The notes under the pieces were generated by a model. That model was not told where the DNA came from. It searched no databases and was given only the letters and a program-made list of their open reading frames with translations. The translations under genes and the position numbers were made by a program. Positions 63,732-64,000 of a DNA stretch of 64,000 nt are shown in pieces. The DNA comes from Ga0077527 sp964531455 (GTDB lineage Bacteria > Pseudomonadota > Gammaproteobacteria > Burkholderiales > SG8-41): the NCBI GenBank assembly GCA_964531455.1, contig CAZHFZ010000008.1:22699-86698 (forward strand). Direction: 5' to 3'. Numbering within the stretch: position 1 is the first letter of the stretch; the number at the start of each line of letters is the position of its first letter.

Positions 63732-63851
63732 TTACTTCGTGGATTTCTGGATGGCCTCGCCGGCCTTTTCCACATCCTTGCCGACGCCAGCCACGGTATT
63801 ACAACCCGCCAGCACCAGCACCGCCACCATCAACGTGATTACGCGTTTCAT
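63732..63851 (-). CDS. Entericidin A/B-family small lipoprotein
   Basis: Short gene of 39 residues, missed by length cut-offs. The translation opens MKRVITLMVAVLVLAGC (signal peptide and lipobox) and continues NTVAGVGKDVEKAGEAIQK, the entericidin signature. Such lipoproteins act as small outer-membrane toxins or antidotes in E. coli; here its role is not known. AGGAGA lies 5 bases before the ATG. It is embedded between leuC and leuD on the same strand, a place where betaproteobacteria often carry it. Confidence 0.9.
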   Translation of the reverse strand: MKRVITLMVAVLVLAGCNTVAGVGKDVEKAGEAIQKSTK

Positions 63852-63882
63852 GTGGTTCTCCTTTGCAATTATCAGATCAATT

Positions 63883-64000
63883 TCAGGTTAATTCACGCAC
63901 ATCGACAAAATGACCGGTCACCGCCGCAGCCGCAGCCATGGCCGGACTGACCAGATGCGTCCTGCCGCCGGCACCCTGGCGGCCTTCGAAATTGCGGTTC
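63883..64000 (-). CDS. leuC: 3-isopropylmalate dehydratase large subunit, C-terminal end
   Basis: Only the last 38 or so codons are in the window; the gene continues past the right edge. The visible part starts with NRNFEGRQGAGGRTHLVSP, the diagnostic end of LeuC (aconitase family), followed by AMAAAAAVTGHFVDVRELT and the stop at 63883-63885. It is upstream of the entericidin gene and leuD in the same transcript. Confidence 0.96.
   Translation of the reverse strand, partial: NRNFEGRQGAGGRTHLVSPAMAAAAAVTGHFVDVRELT

Overview
The window is 64 kb of dense, GC-rich proteobacterial chromosome. Several blocks of gene order are typical of Betaproteobacteria: recN-nadK-hrcA-hemH-grpE-dnaK-dnaJ; dapB-bamE against fur; carAB-greA, rlmE-ftsH-folP-glmM; and leuC-(entericidin)-leuD-leuB-asd-fimV-truA-trpFBA-accD-folC-(SPOR)-cvpA-purF. 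I therefore infer a free-living betaproteobacterium, but cannot fix the genus. Nearly all of the window is core metabolism or housekeeping. I saw no tRNA or rRNA gene, CRISPR array, prophage or transposase.

Layout. 1-6.9 kb: the end of mutS, then slyD with a peroxiredoxin, the ribosomal oxygenase roxA with a small partner, an Ala/Pro lipoprotein, a metallo-beta-lactamase-fold hydrolase, and bamC-dapA. 7.1-11.4 kb: a five-gene arsenic operon (ArsJ-associated GAPDH, arsJ, arsR, arsC, acr3) with a palindromic operator candidate. 11.5-15.5 kb: pstSCAB behind a Pho box, without phoU. 15.5-30 kb: glmM, folP, ftsH, rlmE, yhbY, greA, carBA, dapB, bamE, fur, recN. 30-37.8 kb: nadK and the heat-shock block, carrying a CIRCE operator before hrcA, sigma-32 type promoters at grpE and dnaK, and a roughly 270 bp dispersed repeat. 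38-41.6 kb: a three-gene catabolic-looking operon (isocitrate/isopropylmalate dehydrogenase family, mandelate-racemase-type enolase, CNT nucleoside-type transporter) of unknown substrate. 41.7-47.5 kb: cysS, an L,D-transpeptidase pair, two cyclophilins, lpxH. 47.5-64 kb: a PLP-dependent sulfur enzyme under a SAM-II riboswitch, a PaiB-like protein, then the purF-to-leuC block on the minus strand.

How parts work together. The ars operon has two arsenate exits: reduction by ArsC with Acr3 efflux, and conversion by GAPDH to 1-arseno-3-phosphoglycerate with ArsJ efflux. It lies directly beside the high-affinity phosphate importer, through which arsenate is likely to enter. The heat-shock block combines negative (HrcA/CIRCE) and positive (sigma-32) control. 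The strongest regulatory find is the SAM-II riboswitch with its own terminator and a promoter overlapping the stop codon of the preceding gene; it ties an otherwise ambiguous PLP enzyme to methionine synthesis. I did not find a wholly new multi-gene system. The least explained group is the 38-41.6 kb operon.
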